Part shown: one piece after another, positions 41,394-49,747 of the stretch
Numbering within the stretch: position 1 is the stretch's first letter
Layout: every line of letters starts with the position of its first letter
Assembly: GCA_018268315.1 (NCBI GenBank)
Contig: JAFDWU010000001.1
Location: 652,324-716,323, forward strand
Length of the DNA stretch: 64,000 bases
Origin: Armatimonadota bacterium
Lineage (GTDB): Bacteria; Armatimonadota; Fimbriimonadia; Fimbriimonadales; Fimbriimonadaceae
Direction: 5' to 3'
Translations under genes and position numbers: made by a program
The notes under the pieces: model-generated
The model's database searches: none
Told to the model about the DNA's origin: nothing
Seen by the model: only the letters and a program-made list of their open reading frames with translations

Positions 41394-43613
41394 GTGCGGC
41401 GAATCTACATCGTCACGATCTTCCTTGGCTCGATGCTGCTGTTTTTGATACAGCCGTTCATCGCCAAGCGCCTGTTGCCAACGTTCGGCGGGTCACCGTT
41501 GGTTTGGAACACCTCAATGCTGTTCTTCCAGACCCTGCTGCTGCTTGGCTACTATTACGCGCATGTGTCCATTCACAAGTGGGGCGCGGTCAAGCAGGCG
41601 AAAATCCACCTTGGGCTGATGGTGGTGGCAACCCTGCTGCTGCCGATTCGGGTTCCCGAGTTCCTTTACTCGCTTTACGTCCACGCCACGCCCGGCTCGG
41701 TCATGGCTCAACCCGCCATCGGATTACTGCTGATGCTGCTCGGCTCGGTTGGTCTGCCGTTCTTCGTGGTCTCCAGCGGCGCGCCGGTTATCCAACGCTG
41801 GTTCAGCCATACCGATGACCCCAACGCCCACAACCCCTACTTCCTGTACCGCGCCAGCAACCTCGGCAGCATGATCGCCCTGCTTGGCTACCCCGCGTAC
41901 TTGGAAATGCGGTACCGCCTAACCGAGCAAAGCTGGATCTGGAGCGCGGGCTACGTTTTGCTTATCCTCTCCTACATCCTTTGCGCGCGCATCCTCTGGG
42001 CATCCAAGCATGCAACGGATAAGGAAGACGACGAGCTGGCTCCCGATTCCCCGGCGCCGATTGGTGCGGATAAGGCAAGGTGGATTTTCCTTGCCGCCGG
42101 GCCTAGCGCTTTGCTGCTGGGCGTCACCTCCTACCTTACAACCAACATAGCGCCGGTTCCGTTGCTTTGGGTGTTACCCTTGGCGCTCTATCTGCTTACG
42201 TTCATCATCGCATTCGGCAATTCCGCGCCCCCAGCGGCAATACGCAGGGCAGTTTGCTTTGCCCTGATGATCCCGGGCATCTACTTTTATCTCTTTGCCC
42301 CTGACTTCAAGAGCCTTCTGCTTATACCGGTGCACCTGATCATGTGCTTCGCGGCAACCCTTGCCTGCCACTGGGAAGTTGGCCAGATGCGCCCGCCCGC
42401 CAAGCACCTCACCGAGTTCTATCTTTACATCTCGCTCGGCGGCGTAATTGGCGGCTTATTCTCAGCCATCTTCGCGCCTATCGTCTTTACAAACCTGTTC
42501 GAGTATCCAATCGCTTTGGCGACATGCGCGATTGCCGTCGGCCTATGTATTCGCTCAAAGTGGCCGACCACCTGGGCATACGCGATATCGGCTGCCACTG
42601 CCCTCGCCATGGTGACGCTCTTTTCGATGCACCCAAGCCAGCGAGATTTGCATCACCTTGACTTCTTGATTCCAGGAGCAATCGGCCTTCTGCTCTCCAT
42701 TTGGGATCCACGCATCTTCATGGTCACTGCGACAATCGCCCTCGGCATTGGCGAGTACGCCCGCCAACAGCCTGTCGGCAAGCTGCTGCTTGCCGAGCGC
42801 AGCTTTTACGGCGCTCATCAAGTGGTAGAGCTTAACACGGTTGCCGGTAAGTTCAACCGCCTGCATAACGGCAACATCATGCACGGCATGCAGGATCGGG
42901 AGGAGGGGCATCAACGCGACCCCGTCACTTACTACAACCCGAAGAGCGGCATCGGCAGAGTGATGGCTGCCTTCAACAATACGCCGCGCTTTGACCGCTT
43001 CGCGGTGGTTGGCCTCGGCACCGGCTCAATGTCCGCCTATGGACGCGCGGGCCAAACCATCGACTTCTATGAGCTTGATCCGAACGTTGAAAAGATTGCT
43101 CGAAACCCGGACTACTTCTCGTTCATCTCGCTGTGCCCAGCCAAAGTGAACGTGCTGATTGGCGATGCGAGGCTGCGGATGCAGGAGGCGCCGGATGGGC
43201 AGTACGGACTGATTGTGCTGGACGCCTTCACCTCGGACGCCATTCCCACCCACCTCATCACGAAGGAAGCGGTGGAAATGTACATGCACAAGTTACGGCC
43301 GGACGGCATTCTTGTCTTCCACGTAAGCAACCGCTATCTGGATCTTGCCGCGATCGTGAGGCGTTTGGCGAAGGAAGAGAACCTGGCGGGTGTTGTGATG
43401 ACATCCGCGCTGACGGAAGCCGATCGGGACAAGATGTACAGCGATTCTTCTTGGATCGCGACCGCGCGATCCGTCGCCGACCTCGGCCCATTGATGAACG
43501 ATCCGATCGCAAGTTCCCTGGATCAGGAACGGATGGGGCAGCTTTGGACCGACGATTCCACCAATCTGCTTCAAATTCTCAAGCCTGCCCGAGCAATCTT
43601 TGGCGCGAATTAA
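41394..43613 (+). CDS. Fused membrane (MFS-like) and spermidine synthase-like protein
   Basis: A protein of 739 aa from a GTG start. The first ~490 residues contain about a dozen hydrophobic segments, opening with I-F-L-G-S-M-L-L-F-L-I-Q-P-F-I-A-K and L-P-x-F-G-G-S-P-x-V-W-N-T, the signature of the family called fused MFS/spermidine synthase. The C-terminal ~230 residues form a spermidine synthase-like Rossmann domain: V-V-G-L-G-T-G-S near 540, F-Y-E-L-D-P near 560, G-D-A-R-L near 585, V-L-D-A-F-T-S-D-A-I-P-x-H near 603. The Asp in D-A-F corresponds to the catalytic position of aminopropyltransferases, but these fused proteins have no firmly established reaction. It lies 33 bp after the permease gene and is convergent with the NRAMP gene (4-bp overlap). 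Confidence 0.85.
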   Translation: MRRIYIVTIFLGSMLLFLIQPFIAKRLLPTFGGSPLVWNTSMLFFQTLLLLGYYYAHVSIHKWGAVKQAKIHLGLMVVATLLLPIRVPEFLYSLYVHATPGSVMAQPAIGLLLMLLGSVGLPFFVVSSGAPVIQRWFSHTDDPNAHNPYFLYRASNLGSMIALLGYPAYLEMRYRLTEQSWIWSAGYVLLILSYILCARILWASKHATDKEDDELAPDSPAPIGADKARWIFLAAGPSALLLGVTSYLTTNIAPVPLLWVLPLALYLLTFIIAFGNSAPPAAIRRAVCFALMIPGIYFYLFAPDFKSLLLIPVHLIMCFAATLACHWEVGQMRPPAKHLTEFYLYISLGGVIGGLFSAIFAPIVFTNLFEYPIALATCAIAVGLCIRSKWPTTWAYAISAATALAMVTLFSMHPSQRDLHHLDFLIPGAIGLLLSIWDPRIFMVTATIALGIGEYARQQPVGKLLLAERSFYGAHQVVELNTVAGKFNRLHNGNIMHGMQDREEGHQRDPVTYYNPKSGIGRVMAAFNNTPRFDRFAVVGLGTGSMSAYGRAGQTIDFYELDPNVEKIARNPDYFSFISLCPAKVNVLIGDARLRMQEAPDGQYGLIVLDAFTSDAIPTHLITKEAVEMYMHKLRPDGILVFHVSNRYLDLAAIVRRLAKEENLAGVVMTSALTEADRDKMYSDSSWIATARSVADLGPLMNDPIASSLDQERMGQLWTDDSTNLLQILKPARAIFGAN

Positions 43614-44896
43614 GAAGCAGCTCCAGAGAAAAGCGCCCACAGCAAGATGAGGGTGGTCCCACCCATGATCACCACTGTCGCCCAGCCAAGCGTGGTCGCC
43701 CACCAGGGGCTCGCGTTCTCGCCCACGATCTTCTTGTTCTTCGTGGCAAGCACGATGAGCGCGACGAGGAACGGCGCAACCATGCCATTCAAAGCCGCCG
43801 AATAAAGTAGCCCCTTAACCGGGTTGATCGTGTGAACGAAGTTGAGCAGCAGCCCCAACAGAATCATGATCGCAATGGTGAGATAGAACTGCTTGGCCTC
43901 GCCGTACCGGCGGAAAAGGCCGTACTTCCAACCGTTCGTCTCCGCCAGCCCGTAGGCAAACGACCCTGCAAGCGTCGGGATCGCCAGCCAGCCCGTACCG
44001 ATGATGCCGAGGGTGAAGAGCAGATACGCGATATTTCCAAGCGGCAGCAACGCCTTCGCCGCATCTTGAGCGGTTTCGATGTCGGTGGTGCCCATCTGAT
44101 GCAGCGTTGCGGCGGTGCAGATGACGATGAAGAACGTGATGATTTGGGAGTAAAGCATCCCGCCCGCCGTGTCGAAACGTAGTGCGCTGATCTCTTGCGG
44201 AGTTGCCGCCGTAAGGCGCGATCCCGGCACCCGGACGGTACCTGCCTCAACTTCCTCCTCCACCTCCTCGCTTGCTTGCCAGAAGAAGAGATAAGGCGAG
44301 ATGGTGGTTCCCAAGAATCCCACCACGGTAAGTATGAAGGGCGTTCCCTTCTGCCAAGTGGGGATGAAAAGGTGGTGGGCGATCTCACCCCAGTCGTTGT
44401 GGACAGAAGGTAGGAGCGCGGTCACAACATAGGCCAGGAGCGACAGGCATAGATACTTCAGCACCCGCGCGTACATCTTGTACGGAACCAGGATCATCAG
44501 CAGAATCATGACTACGGTCTGGCCGCAAAGCCAAGCAGTTTCCGAGCCTCCCACCAGCATGTGCATCGAATCTGCCATCACGTTGAGGTCGGCGTAGATG
44601 TTGATGACGTTCGCCCCGAACAGCAACGTAAGGGCGACGTAGAGCAGCCAGCGCGGGTAATGCTCTTTCAGCACTCCCGCCAATCCCTTGCCGGTGACCA
44701 CGCCGATGCGCCCGCACATCTCCTGCACCACCGTCATAAGGGGCAAGCAGATTAGGCAAAGCCAAAGCATGCCGTAGCCGAACTGCGCGCCGGCTACGGA
44801 ATACGTCCCGATGCCGGAAGGGTCATCGTCGGCGGAGCCGGTAATGATCCCCGGACCGAGCTTCTGCCACCACCGTTTCGGGGTTACCGGCTTCAC
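43610..44896 (-). CDS. NRAMP-family divalent cation transporter, non-canonical
   Basis: A protein of 428 aa with about eleven hydrophobic helices. The first helix reads G-P-G-I-I-T-G-S-A-D-D-D-P-S-G-I-G-T-Y, where canonical NRAMPs have D-P-G-N. Helix 6 is T-I-S-P-Y-L-F-F-W-Q-A-S, where canonical proteins have M-P-H. The Met that favours soft metals is thus missing, as in NRAMP-related proteins reported to carry Mg or other hard cations. Substrate here is unknown. An acidic/Val-rich loop (E-E-V-E-E-E-V-E) follows helix 6. The start codon lies only ~45 bp from the distal boundary of the mini-island, which has displaced whatever was originally upstream. Confidence 0.85.
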   Translation of the reverse strand: MKPVTPKRWWQKLGPGIITGSADDDPSGIGTYSVAGAQFGYGMLWLCLICLPLMTVVQEMCGRIGVVTGKGLAGVLKEHYPRWLLYVALTLLFGANVINIYADLNVMADSMHMLVGGSETAWLCGQTVVMILLMILVPYKMYARVLKYLCLSLLAYVVTALLPSVHNDWGEIAHHLFIPTWQKGTPFILTVVGFLGTTISPYLFFWQASEEVEEEVEAGTVRVPGSRLTAATPQEISALRFDTAGGMLYSQIITFFIVICTAATLHQMGTTDIETAQDAAKALLPLGNIAYLLFTLGIIGTGWLAIPTLAGSFAYGLAETNGWKYGLFRRYGEAKQFYLTIAIMILLGLLLNFVHTINPVKGLLYSAALNGMVAPFLVALIVLATKNKKIVGENASPWWATTLGWATVVIMGGTTLILLWALFSGAAS

Positions 44897-44940
44897 GTTG
44901 TCACGGTGTTACCCTACGGGGGCTGGCGCTGGAGTCCAAA

Positions 44941-44961
44941 GAAAGGCGAAAGCTGGCGGAG
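44941..44961. repeat. Distal direct repeat of the tRNA-Ser mini-island (att-like)
   Basis: This 21-nt segment matches 47400-47421, the junction of tRNA-Ser, with one mismatch and one 1-nt gap. The longest identical core is AAAGCTGGCGGAG (44949-44961). It includes a copy of the tRNA's acceptor end and CCA (on the minus strand, CTCCGCCAGC). The two copies bound a 2.4-kb segment. Confidence 0.75.
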
Positions 44962-44971
44962 GGGATCCGAA

Positions 44972-45000
44972 AAAGCAACCTGTGAATGCGGATTTAGGTT
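44972..45000. other. Short inverted repeat inside the island edge
   Basis: TGTGAA (44980-44985) and TTCACA (44998-45003) form an inverted repeat around a 12-nt centre just inside the distal att-like repeat. It could be a protein-binding site or weak hairpin. No other gene is visible in 44897-45123. Confidence 0.3.
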
Positions 45001-45123
45001 CACAAGCCCGGCGCCCGGGTTATTTGCGACGACAAATTGGGCACTCAATACCACTTCTCATACCATTATTTCGACGGATAGCCGACACTGCCCGGCACCG
45101 TTTGGATCCCGCCCGACTGGGGC

Positions 45124-45750
45124 TTACCTAATAGACTGCGAGGCATACTTAGCGTACAACTCGATCTCTGAAGAATAATTTGCCTCACCAGGACCATTCA
45201 GAAGCACCTCTTCCGCAGGACGGTCCAAACCATCTATTAGTTCTGACCAGGTGTTTGACTGCAGATCATGTAACTGAAGCTGAGGCAAATAGTAAGGCGG
45301 TTCCATATATAAACCGGTGCAGGAGCGAACGAGTTTCCGCTTTGAACTGTAGCGCACGACGGACACGGCGGGACCCTGTAGTTGAATCAAATCTCTGAGA
45401 TGTCCAGCCGGCCTTGGTGCGTGGCCATAACAGAATAGAACCTTTCGTTCCAGGATGTCCTCAACTGGGACGCACCGAAGAAGCTCAACGGTGGATTCAA
45501 CTTCCCCGGACAAAGCAAGTCTTACGCCTGAGTACGCCCGAACTTGTTTGCGTGTTAGGTCCCAATACTCTGATCGGTTGGTTAGGACAATCACTTCGGC
45601 ACCGATCCGTCTTAGCTCCGCAATTGTCTTCGAGAGCAAGGATTCTCCTTCGACAGCAAAGAGTGACTTCGGGTAACCCAAGCCGCAGCGAGTCCCGAAA
45701 CCGCCAGCCGCCACGATTCCAAGCAGACCACCGTTGGAGCTATTGCCCAT
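45124..45750 (-). CDS. Nucleotidyltransferase (NTP_transferase-like) of the mini-island
   Basis: About 208 aa from the ATG at 45748-45750, preceded by a G-rich (GGGGGGG) ribosome site; a GTG further upstream is possible. The N-terminus has the nucleotide-binding A-A-G-G-F-G-T-R (residues 14-21) followed by P-K at 27-28, the G-x-G-T-R-x(n)-P-K signature of sugar-phosphate or MobA/IspD-like nucleotidyltransferases. The expected mid-domain metal-binding Asp (usually in a G-D motif) is not obvious; L-F-C-Y-G-H occupies about that position. The product is shorter than sugar nucleotidyltransferases and has no recognised C-terminal cap. It overlaps the upstream gene by 11 bp (translational coupling). 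Lower GC than flanking genes suggests transfer. Confidence 0.7.
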   Translation of the reverse strand: MGNSSNGGLLGIVAAGGFGTRCGLGYPKSLFAVEGESLLSKTIAELRRIGAEVIVLTNRSEYWDLTRKQVRAYSGVRLALSGEVESTVELLRCVPVEDILERKVLFCYGHAPRPAGHLRDLIQLQGPAVSVVRYSSKRKLVRSCTGLYMEPPYYLPQLQLHDLQSNTWSELIDGLDRPAEEVLLNGPGEANYSSEIELYAKYASQSIR

Positions 45751-47236
45751 GGCCCCCCCCGAAAGGGCGGGCGCTCTCCCAGGAACTGACAAATTCCTGG
45801 TTTAAGACGCTATGCAGCCCATAAAGTGCGTTGGCTTGTTCGCTGAACACGAAGCAGATTCCACGGCTGCCCGAGACAGAGCCTGTGTAAATGCTCATGT
45901 AGGTGTGAGAATCAACAATAAAATACGAGGCGTAAGGCATGCGCTCTGTCAACCGAAATTCAAATTTCCCGCGGTTGTCTTGATGGACAAGGTTCGCAGC
46001 AAAGCAACCGCATTCCTGAATCACTTCGACAATATCGGTCCTGAGCGTGTCCGGCGACGGATAGACTGGGTCGCGCGAGCGAACAGACACGACAGCCGAT
46101 TCTGGATCGACTAGGAGTAGCCGCACATCAACACCGCGGGCAATGGCTCGCTGTAGGGAGCTGACCAGATTTGTATCCTTAAAAAGAGACCGTTGTGAAA
46201 ATCCAGCCATCCAGATGACCCCCGTCGCTAGATCAAAAAGGGATCGGAGATCAAGCATTCTCTTATTTGCGAGCAGGGCCGAGAGACCGCTTCGATCATG
46301 AATTTCTTCCGGCACCACGAACGCAAATTCGTGTGGTCCCAGCGTATCTGAGGAGAAAATCGGCAGCCATTCAGGAGTCACTGGAGGAATGTTTTCGGCT
46401 TGCTGAGCCTTCGGAGATGTATCTCCAACATTCCCGTAGCGCTTCTCAAATGCCCTGAGCTGTATCGTAATTCCAGAAATGTAGCTTTCCAGCCTCATCC
46501 CAACGGCAGGCTCAACGGCCTCGTCGCGGTCCGGGAATTCCTCGATCAAATGGTCCATCTGCCTTCGTCGAGCGCGAGCCAAGGATTTGGCAACTTCAGA
46601 CTCCGTCAAGGGCCCATCGCCCGATTCCACATTCATTGCAAACCACCGCCTTCCGCTGTGGCTCTCCAAATCGAATCTCTGAACTTTAAACCCCAATTCG
46701 CGAAGGGCTGATTCCAACTCTTCCGGATCCCAACCTGCGCAACCACGCTCAATTCTCTGAAGATCTTGGAGGTCTTGTACATGCACAACTGCACTTGGAG
46801 GCAATTGCTGGCGGATAAGTGTAAGTAGTTGTGCAGTCTGAAAGATATCGAGCTCATGCAACACATTTCGGACAACCATCCCGATGACTCGCGCGCCGAA
46901 GTCAGGCAGTGTTTTCGGTAGCTCGTTGGCCGAGATCTTCAAGCTGTTGTTATGGATGCGTGGAGGCAGACTTAGTTGGGCCAACTGCTTTTCGAGATCC
47001 ACTGCCACGTACATTGGGCAAGGGTCACGATCCAGAGCATTCAGGCATATAGCAGCGATGCCCTTACCAGCCCCGAAATCCACAATGCATTGGTCACGAC
47101 TCTCGGCAGGCAGCGTCGCAAGGAACTGAAAAAGCGTGGAAACTTGGGGATCTCCCTTCTTTATACGATCCTGCAACTCTTCGGCTGAGAAATAGCCCGC
47201 GATATAGTGCTCCAGTTCTCGCTGATCGTCTGACAC
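45740..47236 (-). CDS. Fusion of a class I methyltransferase with a putative PLD-like domain (mini-island)
   Basis: A protein of 498 aa. Residues ~1-215 form a SAM-dependent methyltransferase: motif I I-V-D-F-G-A-G-K-G (51-59), acidic strand end V-A-V-D-L (77-81), and V-R-N-V-L-H-E-L (122-129). After a charged helical linker (~220-300), residues ~310-498 form a second domain with a strand V-I-W-M-A-G-F-S-Q-R-S-L, then R-G-V-D-V-R-L-L-L-V-D-P-E-S, and Y-F-I-V-D-S-H-T-Y-M-S-I-Y. That pattern resembles PLD-like sensor/effector domains, but no clean HKD motif is visible. The combination is not one I recognise. It forms an operon with the nucleotidyltransferase, 11-bp overlap. The function is unknown. 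Confidence 0.65.
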   Translation of the reverse strand: MSDDQRELEHYIAGYFSAEELQDRIKKGDPQVSTLFQFLATLPAESRDQCIVDFGAGKGIAAICLNALDRDPCPMYVAVDLEKQLAQLSLPPRIHNNSLKISANELPKTLPDFGARVIGMVVRNVLHELDIFQTAQLLTLIRQQLPPSAVVHVQDLQDLQRIERGCAGWDPEELESALRELGFKVQRFDLESHSGRRWFAMNVESGDGPLTESEVAKSLARARRRQMDHLIEEFPDRDEAVEPAVGMRLESYISGITIQLRAFEKRYGNVGDTSPKAQQAENIPPVTPEWLPIFSSDTLGPHEFAFVVPEEIHDRSGLSALLANKRMLDLRSLFDLATGVIWMAGFSQRSLFKDTNLVSSLQRAIARGVDVRLLLVDPESAVVSVRSRDPVYPSPDTLRTDIVEVIQECGCFAANLVHQDNRGKFEFRLTERMPYASYFIVDSHTYMSIYTGSVSGSRGICFVFSEQANALYGLHSVLNQEFVSSWESARPFGGGHGQ

Positions 47237-47399
47237 ACTGCCATAGTACTCGGTGACTGGAATCTCAGAGTTGGGATCATCTGCCTCTCAGAATCGCGCG
47301 CTCAAGCCGCAGGTAGGCCGACAGATCTAGGTTCCCTGGTGAGGCCGCTGTGACCAAGTTCGCAGGAACTTCTAGCCTCGGGCTACGGGGCATGTCCGA

Positions 47400-47421
47400 G
47401 AAAGGGGAAAAGCTGGCGGAG
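47400..47421. repeat. tRNA-proximal direct repeat (att-like) at the tRNA-Ser 3' end
   Basis: Includes the last bases of tRNA-Ser (from 47414) and its 3' flank. Nearly identical to 44941-44961. The tRNA stays intact because the repeat restores its 3' end, which is the usual outcome of site-specific integration into a tRNA gene. Confidence 0.75.
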
Positions 47422-47506
47422 AGATCGGGATTCGAACCCGAGAGAGGATTTAAGGTCCCCTACCCACTTAGCAGGCGGGCGCTTTCGACCACTCAGCCAT
47501 CTCTCC
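47414..47506 (-). tRNA. tRNA-Ser (anticodon GCT)
   Basis: A complete 93-nt class II tRNA on the minus strand. The acceptor stem is GGAGAGA/TCTCTCC, the anticodon loop contains CTGCTAA giving GCT, a long variable arm (about 20 nt) marks serine, and the T-arm has GGTTCGAATCC. Discriminator G and encoded CCA follow (47414-47416). The mini-island lies immediately 3' of it. Confidence 0.94.
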
Positions 47507-47569
47507 GCGCCGTGTGATTATATCACGCCAAGCGCGAGGAGCCTGCAAAAACGCCAAACTGAAAGCGCC

Positions 47570-47905
47570 ATGGCGACGCTGTTCACCAAGATCATCAACC
47601 GGGAGATCCCCGCCGACATCGTTTACGAAGACGAAAACGTGGTAGCGTTCCGGGATATCGTCCCCCAAGCGCCGATCCACATCGTCATCGTCACCCGAGC
47701 TGAAATCTCCGGCCCTGCCGCAGTTCCCGAGCACGGACAGCATCAGCATCTCATCAACGCCGCAAGAAAGATCGCCGAGCAGCTAGGCGTTCAAGACAAA
47801 GGCTATCGCCTAGTGCTCAACCAAGGCGAAGATGGCGGGCAGAGCGTTGATCACCTGCACATGCACTTACTGGCGGGCCGAAAAATGACCTGGCCGCCCG
47901 GCTAA
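47570..47905 (+). CDS. HIT-family (histidine triad) nucleotide hydrolase, Hint-like
   Basis: A protein of 111 aa, the size of Hint proteins. The N-terminus F-T-K-I-I-N-R-E-I-P-A-D-I-V-Y-E-D is typical, and the C-terminal triad is V-D-H-L-H-M-H-L-L-A-G-R-K-M-T-W-P-P-G, giving H-x-H-x-H. Hint enzymes hydrolyse AMP-lysine or AMP-N phosphoramidates. The protein is slightly divergent in the central loop (P-E-H-G-Q-H-Q). It stands alone between tRNA-Ser and a convergent lipoprotein gene (4-bp overlap). Confidence 0.92.
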   Translation: MATLFTKIINREIPADIVYEDENVVAFRDIVPQAPIHIVIVTRAEISGPAAVPEHGQHQHLINAARKIAEQLGVQDKGYRLVLNQGEDGGQSVDHLHMHLLAGRKMTWPPG

Positions 47906-48864
47906 CCCTTTGCTCCGGGGACCTTCACGCTTGGTGGCGTGACCATGAAATGGGTCTTAAAGCTGCCGAACTTGGGGCCGTGCTCGTAGTTGGCGGCCCA
48001 ATACACTTCTTCGAGGTTCTTCCCCACCCCTTTCGAAGCTCGCATCGTTACCGGCAATCCAAGTTGCGAATCGAAAACCATCTCAACCTTGTAGGAGTCC
48101 CCACGGGTGATGGTAATCCGGTTGTCTTCCACCACTTGGTTGCCCACAAGCGCCTTCTGGTGGTCAACTTTCATCGTGTATCGAGAGTCTTTCTCGACCT
48201 GAGCCACGATCTCCGAGAACGTAGGGGTCTTGTGGGTCAATGCCCCGAAGGCGATCTTCGAGAACTTGCCTGGCAAATCTTCCGCTAGGTCCTTGACCGG
48301 CAGTGCAACGGAACCACGCGCCGGTCCCAATTTGATCCACGAACCTTGGTTGCCCTTCGGGATCTCCGCTGGCAGTTCGAAAAGCGTCTTACCATCCGCT
48401 TCAAAGGCGCCGGTGGAAGGTCGGGAAATCGTGAAATCAGCGTATTGAACTTGGAACCGGCTGCCATCGGTTATGCGGATTTGAGGGCGGGCAGTGCCCC
48501 TGCCTTCTGGTCCTTTCATGATGATGTCGGTTTCCGCCGAAACATGCTCAAGCTTCGCTACCGCCTCGTCTGCCTTCTTCGCGATCACTTGCGGGGCAGT
48601 GGACGACGGCGTGGATTCGCCGCTCAGTTTCGGAACAGGAACGTCTGGCAGCCTGGGCTTAGCTGTCGCCGCACTTTTGTTATCTGGCGTCGTAGGAATC
48701 GGTGCTTCGGAACCCTTCTCGGCAGTTTCCGTCTTACTCGAATTCCCACCTTCTTCCGACTGCTTTGGCTGAGTGTCTCGAGGCACGTTCAACGGCTTCA
48801 TCTCGGATTGGCATCCACACCCAATCACAACGCATAAGGCAGCCAACAAACCTGTGTATTTCAT
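47902..48864 (-). CDS. Hypothetical lipoprotein, LolA/LppX-like fold suspected
   Basis: About 320 aa from the ATG at 48862-48864 (TTG one codon upstream is possible). A lipobox V-I-G-C lies near residue 16, followed by a low-complexity, polar linker to about residue 85. Residues ~90-310 hold a beta-rich domain with long strands (R-I-T-D-G-S-R-F-Q-V-Q-Y, T-L-F-E-L-P, Y-K-V-E-M-V-F-D) resembling the open half-barrel of LolA/LppX lipoprotein carriers. This is a pattern judgement. It may carry lipids or lipoproteins in the periplasm. TAGAAT lies ~13 nt upstream of the ATG. Confidence 0.55.
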   Translation of the reverse strand: MKYTGLLAALCVVIGCGCQSEMKPLNVPRDTQPKQSEEGGNSSKTETAEKGSEAPIPTTPDNKSAATAKPRLPDVPVPKLSGESTPSSTAPQVIAKKADEAVAKLEHVSAETDIIMKGPEGRGTARPQIRITDGSRFQVQYADFTISRPSTGAFEADGKTLFELPAEIPKGNQGSWIKLGPARGSVALPVKDLAEDLPGKFSKIAFGALTHKTPTFSEIVAQVEKDSRYTMKVDHQKALVGNQVVEDNRITITRGDSYKVEMVFDSQLGLPVTMRASKGVGKNLEEVYWAANYEHGPKFGSFKTHFMVTPPSVKVPGAKG

Positions 48865-48867
48865 CAA

Positions 48868-49118
48868 ATGAACCGGAATTCTACTCCGCGCTCGGCGAGT
48901 CGATGAATTAGACGCATATTCTCGCGTTTACGAGACGGCGCTAATTGCGACAAATATCGCCAAAAACCACCGAAATTTTGCCGAACTAACCATCTGGTTG
49001 GCTCGGTCATCCAATTGTCTCATCTCATGATGGGGGGAGCTGCAATCCCCTCTGCTTCCACTAGGGCCTGCTGTTTTCGGACAGTGGGCCACTTTATTAT
49101 TGGACTAGACTAGCTTCC
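48868..49118. other. 250-bp intergenic region
   Basis: No convincing gene. It holds TAGAAT on the minus strand (48876-48881) for the lipoprotein and TAGACT (49106-49111) for tag. The rest appears to be spacer. Confidence 0.5.
49106..49111 (+). promoter_or_regulatory. -10 hexamer TAGACT of tag (leaderless)
   Basis: TAGACT ends 7 nt before the ATG, and no Shine-Dalgarno intervenes. The message would begin at or next to the start codon. Confidence 0.5.
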
Positions 49119-49700
49119 ATGCAGCGATGTTCCTGGGCGCAGAAAGAGCTTGACGTCAAGTACCACGATGAGGAATGGGGCGTTCCCCAGTTCGATGAGA
49201 TTCGTTTGTTCGAGAAGCTATGCCTGGAAGGCGCGCAAGCGGGCCTAAACTGGTCGCTCATCCTCGCGCGCCGCGAGGAATACCGCCGAGTTTTCAAGGG
49301 CTTTCAACTAGAGCCAGTGCTTTCTATTACCGAGGCGGAAGTTGAGGACATCCTGATTAACAGCGGAATCGTGCGCAATCGCGCCAAGGTGCTGTCGGTA
49401 ATCTCCAACGCAAGGGCCGTTGCGGCGCTTCACGAACGGGGCACGACGCTCAAAGACTTTCTGTGGGACTTCGTCGACGGCCAGCCAATTCAGAACGAAT
49501 GGACCACCCTGGGCCAGATTCCTGCCACCACTGCGATTTCCGACGCCATGAGCAAGGCGCTGAAGAACCAGGGCTTCAAATTCTGCGGCTCAACGATCTG
49601 CTACTCCCTGATGCAGGCATGCGGACTCGTAAACGATCATGCGGTTTCGTGCTTTCGCTACGAAGTAATCCGCAACTGGTCGGCCACCTCTCAAAGATAA
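49119..49700 (+). CDS. tag: DNA-3-methyladenine glycosylase I
   Basis: A protein of 193 aa, the standard size. Tag removes 3-methyladenine from alkylated DNA in base excision repair. Visible family motifs are the opening R-C-S-W-A, Y-H-D-E-E-W-G-V-P near residue 15-22, F-E-K-L-C-L-E-G-A-Q-A-G-L-N-W near 31-45, N-R-A-K-V near 85, and the C-terminal F-K-F-C-G-S-T-I-C-Y-S-L-M-Q-A-x-G-x-V-N-D-H, containing the Cys/His residues that bind zinc in Tag. No operon partner is seen. A terminator-like hairpin follows at 49701. Confidence 0.93.
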   Translation: MQRCSWAQKELDVKYHDEEWGVPQFDEIRLFEKLCLEGAQAGLNWSLILARREEYRRVFKGFQLEPVLSITEAEVEDILINSGIVRNRAKVLSVISNARAVAALHERGTTLKDFLWDFVDGQPIQNEWTTLGQIPATTAISDAMSKALKNQGFKFCGSTICYSLMQACGLVNDHAVSCFRYEVIRNWSATSQR

Positions 49701-49726
49701 ACGGCCCCGCGCAATGCGCGAGGCCG
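49701..49726. terminator. Bidirectional terminator hairpin between tag and the 49748 gene
   Basis: ACGGCC/GGCCGT closes a stem whose upper part is CGCGC/GCGCG around AAT, with one C/A mismatch. It lies between two convergent genes. Confidence 0.7.
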
Positions 49727-49747
49727 TCCATTAACTTTCTGTAAGCC

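Noticed and set aside
43133-43810. 225-codon plus-strand frame at the end of the MFS/spermidine synthase gene
   Set aside because: It is a frame-shifted shadow across two convergent real genes and its product is Arg/Gly/Ser-rich with no fold.
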